A model generated the notes under the pieces. The model did not search any database and was not told the DNA's origin. It was given only the letters and a program-made list of their open reading frames with translations. Source: Roseburia hominis A2-183 (GTDB lineage: Bacteria > Bacillota > Clostridia > Lachnospirales > Lachnospiraceae). From it: a DNA stretch of 64,000 nt. The translations under genes were made by a program, and so were the position numbers. How positions within the stretch are numbered: the first letter of the stretch is position 1; each line of letters starts with the position of its first letter. Location of the stretch: the NCBI RefSeq assembly GCF_000225345.1, contig NC_015977.1, positions 1,595,501-1,659,500 on the forward strand. Direction: 5' to 3'. This document shows, piece by piece, positions 60,113 through 64,000 of the stretch.

Positions 60113-61162
60113 CTAGACATCACGGAGCTTTACATATTTGGCTGCGCTGCGTCGTCGATCATCGTCGATGGCAGCGTAATGCTTCCGCGTCGTGTTGACG
60201 TCCTTATGGCCGAGTACATCCGCGACCAGATAGATATCCCCCGTCTCGCGATAGAGGGAGGTGCCGTAGGTACTGCGCAGTTTGTGCGGTGTAATATGCT
60301 TTAAGCTGGTCACCAGTTTTGCATATTTTTTGACCAGATTTTCGACCGAACGCACGCTGATTCTCCGGTTCTGCAAGGAGAGAAAGAGGGCGTTGATACT
60401 GCCGTCTTCGGCGGTTATTTTCTGGCGCTCAACCATATAAGCGAGAAGTGCTTCGCGTACTTCTTCCCCAAAGTATACAACAACCTCTGCGCCGCCTTTT
60501 CGGTGAATCTTGATGCCGTTATTGCGCATATCCACGTCTTCCAGATCGAGTCCGACACATTCCGAGACACGGATTCCGGTTCCGAGGAGCAGCGTCATAA
60601 GGGCGAGATCTCTTGTCTTTGTGCGGTCGTGATATTTTTGCTGGCGTGGAGTCAGACTTTCACCGGATTCGACTTCGTCTAACAGTCTCGCGACCTCATC
60701 GATATCCAGCCGGATAATATTTTTGTCGTGAATCTTGGGCATGTCCACTTTCACAGCCGGATCATTTTTTATCAGGTCGTTTTTGAAATAGTAGCGGTAA
60801 AAGGAGCGGAGAGAGGCCAGCTTTCGCTTGATACCGCGCTCGTCGTTCGTGTGCTCTACACCGTTTTTTTCGTAATACTTCAGATAGGAGAGATATTCCT
60901 CGATATCCATAGGCGTGAGCTCGTCTAAAAGCGAGAGCGGAATATCCTTTACGGTATAGTTCTGGCAAATGGGATTCACATCGCAGAGATAGTCAAAAAA
61001 ACAGCCGATATCGTAAGCATACGCGATTCTGGTACGCGAGGAAGTGGTTGGCTCAATGCCAATGAAAAACTGTTTGCAGAAATCCGGAAGCTGTTCCAGA
61101 AGCTTGCGCAATTTTACTTCATTTTTTACATTCACATTTTCATAATATGCTTTTTCTTTCAT
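60113..61162 (-). CDS. Tyrosine recombinase, XerC/D-like
   Basis: A 349-residue integrase-family protein with SAM-like N-terminal core-binding domain and catalytic domain. Catalytic residues are Arg in 'LLGTGIRVSECVGLDL', His and Arg in 'HITPHKLRSTYGT', His in 'LGHKDVNTTRKHY' and the Tyr nucleophile in 'RKHYAAID'. It has no flanking att sites or phage genes and is coupled to a TtcA-like gene by a 4-base overlap, so a chromosomal (Xer-type) rather than mobile role is likely. Slightly longer than XerD (about 300). Confidence 0.85.
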   Translation of the reverse strand: MKEKAYYENVNVKNEVKLRKLLEQLPDFCKQFFIGIEPTTSSRTRIAYAYDIGCFFDYLCDVNPICQNYTVKDIPLSLLDELTPMDIEEYLSYLKYYEKNGVEHTNDERGIKRKLASLRSFYRYYFKNDLIKNDPAVKVDMPKIHDKNIIRLDIDEVARLLDEVESGESLTPRQQKYHDRTKTRDLALMTLLLGTGIRVSECVGLDLEDVDMRNNGIKIHRKGGAEVVVYFGEEVREALLAYMVERQKITAEDGSINALFLSLQNRRISVRSVENLVKKYAKLVTSLKHITPHKLRSTYGTSLYRETGDIYLVADVLGHKDVNTTRKHYAAIDDDRRRSAAKYVKLRDV

Positions 61163-61938
61163 AAACGAATTGAATTCTCCTTTTCCTCAGCGACGTCTGT
61201 CTGCCATCCGGGGATATTTCCATGTAATACTGCATGAAAAAGCTGTTTTTTGGCTCCGGGATGATCCAGATTGATCTGTCGGATCAGATTTTTCACGTAA
61301 GCACGCTGTGTGTGCCCGTCTGCAGAACATGGATTGGCGACGACCGGAAGCTTCATCTTATTCCGAAATCCTTTTACTTCCGCTTCAGAGACGTATAGTA
61401 AGGGGCGTATGACCACAAGCTGTGTGCGGTCTAAATGTGTGCTCGGTGGAAACGCATAGAATCTTCCCTCAAAAATCATGGAAAGAAACGCCGTCTCAAT
61501 CACATCATCCATGTGATGTGCGTAGGCAACCTTATTGCATCCTAATTCCAGAGCCGCCTCATTGAGTGCTCCCTTGCGCATTTTGGCGCACAGCGCACAC
61601 GGAGATCCCTTGACTGCTTTGTCCGACACGCTGTCGCCGTGAAACAGGATACGTGCAATCTCTGTTTTTACAATGTGGTACGGTACCTTAAGTTCCTCGC
61701 AGAGCTGATTTATGGGAGTAAGATCAAAAGAATCATATCCCAGATCGACGGTGATTGCCGTGAGTGTGAATTTCTTCGGATAAAAGCGTCTGAGTCCGGC
61801 AAGCGCGTAGAGGAGAGTGAGAGAGTCCTTGCCGCCGGAAATACCGACCGCAATATGATCGCCCTCCTCAATGAGTTTATAATCGTCAACCGCCTGGCGT
61901 GTATAGCTTAAAAGTTTTTTTAATTCCATAGATTGCAT
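61159..61938 (-). CDS. TtcA-like tRNA 2-thiocytidine synthetase
   Basis: A 259-residue PP-loop ATPase. 'GISGGKDSLTLLYAL' is the PP-loop and 'GSPCALCAKMRKGAL' the CxxC pair that holds a cluster or sulfur, as in TtcA. 'AYAHHMDDVIETAFLSM' follows. TtcA thiolates cytidine 32 of some tRNAs; Firmicute homologues are less studied. GAGGTGAT precedes the ATG at 61938; ATG 61929 is an alternative. Confidence 0.85.
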   Translation of the reverse strand: MQSMELKKLLSYTRQAVDDYKLIEEGDHIAVGISGGKDSLTLLYALAGLRRFYPKKFTLTAITVDLGYDSFDLTPINQLCEELKVPYHIVKTEIARILFHGDSVSDKAVKGSPCALCAKMRKGALNEAALELGCNKVAYAHHMDDVIETAFLSMIFEGRFYAFPPSTHLDRTQLVVIRPLLYVSEAEVKGFRNKMKLPVVANPCSADGHTQRAYVKNLIRQINLDHPGAKKQLFHAVLHGNIPGWQTDVAEEKENSIRL

Positions 61939-62045
61939 ATCACCTCGTAACTATTTTATAATAAAATTATCTGTCATGAAATGATCTATCATGAAATGAA
62001 ATTTAGGATCAACGAAGCAAATAATTCAAAAAGGAGATTGATAAA

Positions 62046-62495
62046 ATGAAATTTGTAATACAGCGTGTAACCGAGGCATCCTGCACGGTAGACGGCAATG
62101 TCACCGGCGCAATTCAAAAAGGATTTCTGGTTCTGATCGGAATTGCCGATACCGATACGACTGCAATCGCCGATAAAATGATCAAAAAGCTGTTGGGGCT
62201 TCGTATTTTTGAGGATGCGGACGGAAAAACAAATCTATCGTTGGCGGACGTCGGCGGAAGTCTTTTGCTGATCTCGCAGTTTACCTTATATGCGGACTGC
62301 CGCAAAGGAAACCGTCCTTCCTTTGTCCGTGCCGGGAAGCCCGAAATGGCGAGCCGGATGTATGATTATATTGTCGCACGGTGCAAAGAACAGATTCCAG
62401 ATACCGGCTGCGGTATTTTCGGTGCGGATATGAAGATCTCTCTGTTAAATGACGGCCCGTTTACCATTCTGCTGGATTCCGAAGAGATCTGTTAA
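62046..62495 (+). CDS. dtd: D-aminoacyl-tRNA deacylase
   Basis: A 149-residue enzyme that removes D-amino acids from tRNA. The two hallmark motifs are present: '[20 protein letters not shown]' and '[13 protein letters not shown]'. AAAAAGGAG precedes the start. Bases 61939-62045 before it include an 11-bp direct repeat TCATGAAATGA (61974-61984, 61989-61999). Confidence 0.95.
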   Translation: MKFVIQRVTEASCTVDGNVTGAIQKGFLVLIGIADTDTTAIADKMIKKLLGLRIFEDADGKTNLSLADVGGSLLLISQFTLYADCRKGNRPSFVRAGKPEMASRMYDYIVARCKEQIPDTGCGIFGADMKISLLNDGPFTILLDSEEIC

Positions 62496-62682
62496 AACAG
62501 AACCCGTAAAACATCCGGCACAGCGTAAAACAGCTTTATGGTTGTTTTATGGTAGAAACTATTCGTTAAACTTGTGTTTTGCGAATAAATATCTGTATCT
62601 CTACTATAGCACACTGCCGCCCGCATTTCAAGGAATATGTGCGTTTTTCCTGCATTTTGCCGGTGTTTGTTTGCGCAGACAT

Positions 62683-62722
62683 AAAGAGGCGGCACCTTAA
62701 ATCAAATAAGTGCCGCCTCTTT
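62683..62722. terminator. Bidirectional terminator between dtd and the kinase-like gene
   Basis: AAAGAGGCGGCAC (62683-62695) and GTGCCGCCTCTTT (62710-62722) pair perfectly over 13 bp with A and T ends usable in both directions. Confidence 0.85.
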
Positions 62723-62750
62723 GAAACCATTTGAAACCATTTGAAACCAT
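62721..62750. repeat. Three tandem copies of a 10-bp unit
   Basis: TTGAAACCAT occurs at 62721-62730, 62731-62740 and 62741-62750 without a change, at the edge of the terminator and before the kinase-like gene's stop. Confidence 0.9.
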
Positions 62751-62783
62751 TTCGTTCACGTTGTATGATATTAGCCGATGATG

Positions 62784-63413
62784 TTATCTGGATGCATCGA
62801 GGATTTCACGAAACTTTAAGATCATATCAATACAACCGTCAATTCCCAGTTTACCGGAGTCCAATGTCAGATGATAGCTCTGGGAATCACCCCATTTTTT
62901 GCTCGTATAATAGTTATAATAGCTTGCACGCTGCTTATCCTGTTTCTGGATCAGATCCCTGGCTTTGTTTTCCGTAATATTGGCGCGTTGGCTGATAATC
63001 TTAACGCGTTTGTCCATGTCCGCATGAATAAAGATATTGATGCAGTCCGGATTGTCTGATAATGCGTAATCGGCGCATCTTCCAACAATCACGCAGGATT
63101 CCCGCTCTGCAATCTTTTTGATGGTGTCAAACTGCGCCAGGAACACTTTGTGGTTTAAAGGCATATCGAGAAACGGTGCCGAATGATAGCCGTTCAGCGA
63201 ATATGTATCCATGACCAGGGAATACAAAAAGCTGCTGGTCGGTTTCTCATCATGATTCTCGAAAATCTCCTCACAGAAACCGCTTTCCTTTGCCGCCTGC
63301 TGTAACAATTCTTTGTCGTAGAGCTTAATTCCAAGACGTTCCGCAAGCTTTTCGCCGATTTCTCTTCCCCCGCTGCCAAATTCACGACCAATGGTATAGA
63401 TTTTGTTGCCCAT
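62784..63413 (-). CDS. Cytidylate kinase-like protein
   Basis: A 209-residue P-loop protein of the cytidylate-kinase-like (AAA_26) group. The loop is 'REFGSGGREIGEKLAERLG', which lacks the strict GKS/T of true Cmk; 'SCVIVGRCADYALSD' and 'RDLIQKQDKQRASYYNYYTS' are typical of the group. Its substrate is not known. The start is ATG 63413 with an AGGAAAGG site; an in-frame ATG at 63437 would add eight residues. It is convergent with dtd. Confidence 0.82.
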   Translation of the reverse strand: MGNKIYTIGREFGSGGREIGEKLAERLGIKLYDKELLQQAAKESGFCEEIFENHDEKPTSSFLYSLVMDTYSLNGYHSAPFLDMPLNHKVFLAQFDTIKKIAERESCVIVGRCADYALSDNPDCINIFIHADMDKRVKIISQRANITENKARDLIQKQDKQRASYYNYYTSKKWGDSQSYHLTLDSGKLGIDGCIDMILKFREILDASR

Positions 63414-63490
63414 AAAAGATCCCGCCTTTCCTAACATTCTATGAATATATTATAATACATTTTTTTGAAAAACGGAATTATTTTTTGAAA

Positions 63491-64000
63491 TTATCGCAAA
63501 TCTTTTAGAATTTTTTCAAAATATTCTGGAAGAGGCGCCGTAACCTCCATGTACTCTCTGGTTCTCGGATGAATGAAGCCGATCGTCATGGCATGAAGCG
63601 TCTGCCCCTGCAGCTTATAGGGACTTCTTCCGCTGGAATACAGCGTGTCGCCAAGCAGCGGATGACCAATGCTAGCCATGTGCACGCGGATCTGATGGGT
63701 GCGCCCGGTCTCCAGTTTAAACTCCATGTATGTGTACCGCTCAAAGCGTTCCAGAACCTTGTAATGGGTGATGGCAGGCTTGCCGTTTTTCTCATTGATC
63801 GCCATTTTCTTGCGCTCGATGGGATGGCGTCCGATCGGCGCATTGACGGTACCCTCTTCCTCTTTCACCACACCGTATACGATGCCGCGGTAGCGCCGGT
63901 TCACGGAATGTTCCTTGATCTGCTCCGCAATAAAGACATGGCTCTCATCATTTTTGCATACAATCAGTGAACCCGTTGTATCCATATCGATGCGGTGTAC
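63491..64000 (-). CDS. RluA-family pseudouridine synthase (5' end outside window)
   Basis: The frame runs open to the window end and reads V-H-R-I-D-M-D-T-T-G at 64000-63971, so the catalytic Asp is in the HRID motif and the N-terminal part lies beyond the window. The rest shows 'ETGRTHQIRVHMASIGHPLL' and 'LHAMTIGFIHPRT', the RluA pattern. At least 169 residues are visible. The in-frame ATG at 63985 is internal, not the start. Confidence 0.9.
   Translation of the reverse strand, partial: VHRIDMDTTGSLIVCKNDESHVFIAEQIKEHSVNRRYRGIVYGVVKEEEGTVNAPIGRHPIERKKMAINEKNGKPAITHYKVLERFERYTYMEFKLETGRTHQIRVHMASIGHPLLGDTLYSSGRSPYKLQGQTLHAMTIGFIHPRTREYMEVTAPLPEYFEKILKDLR

Noticed and set aside
60113..61162. 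Integrase of a mobile element
   Set aside because: There are no phage, relaxase or cargo genes, no tRNA and no flanking direct repeats, and the gene is coupled to ttcA-like.
62721..62750. CRISPR array
   Set aside because: The 10-bp units are directly adjacent with no spacers; it is a simple tandem repeat.

Overview
The window reads as chromosome of a Firmicute of class Clostridia, most likely family Lachnospiraceae (Roseburia/Agathobacter/Blautia-like). The grounds are near-even base composition, strong AGGAGG ribosome sites, gene orders known from Clostridia (rsmD-coaD-ylbJ, rplU-prp-rpmA-obgE-yhbY-nadD-yqeK-rsfS), a Prp-cleaved L27 extension, short-form HisG with HisZ, and a lexA/yneA-like divergent pair. 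No rRNA, tRNA, CRISPR array, insertion sequence or prophage was seen. Almost all DNA is coding.

Region 1 (1-9.7 kb): tail of an FtsX permease, a GH105 unsaturated-glycuronyl hydrolase, rqcH and pepF (divergent), a His-less HPr-like protein, a ferritin-like protein, and nadB-nadC-niaR behind a promoter covered by GACAAATTGTC-type repeats. Region 2 (9.8-23.2 kb): housekeeping runs yicC-remA-gmk-rpoZ, rimO-pgsA-pncC-rsmD-coaD, a coiled-coil protein, ylbJ (reverse), pepD, an M23 peptidase, and RNA-modification genes (rsuA-like, ygiQ, rluA-like). Region 3 (23.2-34.9 kb): a DtxR-type repressor followed by tandem copies of its own 3' end, recU, a histidine operon hisZ-hisG-hisD-hisB-hisIE whose last product carries an extra degenerate HisA/HisF-like barrel, an acyltransferase, and the radical-SAM/DUF2344/RNase G trio.

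Region 4 (35-53 kb) is accessory. Two GH94-like (clan GH-Q) proteins sit beside a sugar ABC importer (binding protein plus two permeases, no ATPase), then a second binding lipoprotein with a YesM/YesN-type two-component system. The likely joint job is sensing, import and phosphorolysis of a beta-glucan oligosaccharide. Next are an ECF S component with a PLP aminotransferase, a 315-bp near-complete palindrome, and a MATE exporter with a hairpin leader. This block lies between rng and rplU, which are commonly adjacent in related genomes.

Region 5 (53.2-64 kb): the L21 leader and rplU-prp-rpmA-obgE-yhbY-nadD-yqeK-rsfS, whose last gene is also followed by tandem copies of its own 3' end. It continues with a structured intergenic element, lexA and a divergent SOS-type LysM protein with an array of LexA-like boxes, plsC, a XerC/D-like recombinase coupled to a TtcA-like gene, dtd, a cytidylate-kinase-like gene, and an RluA-type synthase cut by the window end.

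The most unusual items are the giant palindrome (51385-51699), the paired GH94-like locus, the two gene-tail tandem repeats, the HisIE fusion, and the operator architectures upstream of nadB, yicC and the yneA-like gene. All functions are inferred from motifs read by eye; no database search was run.
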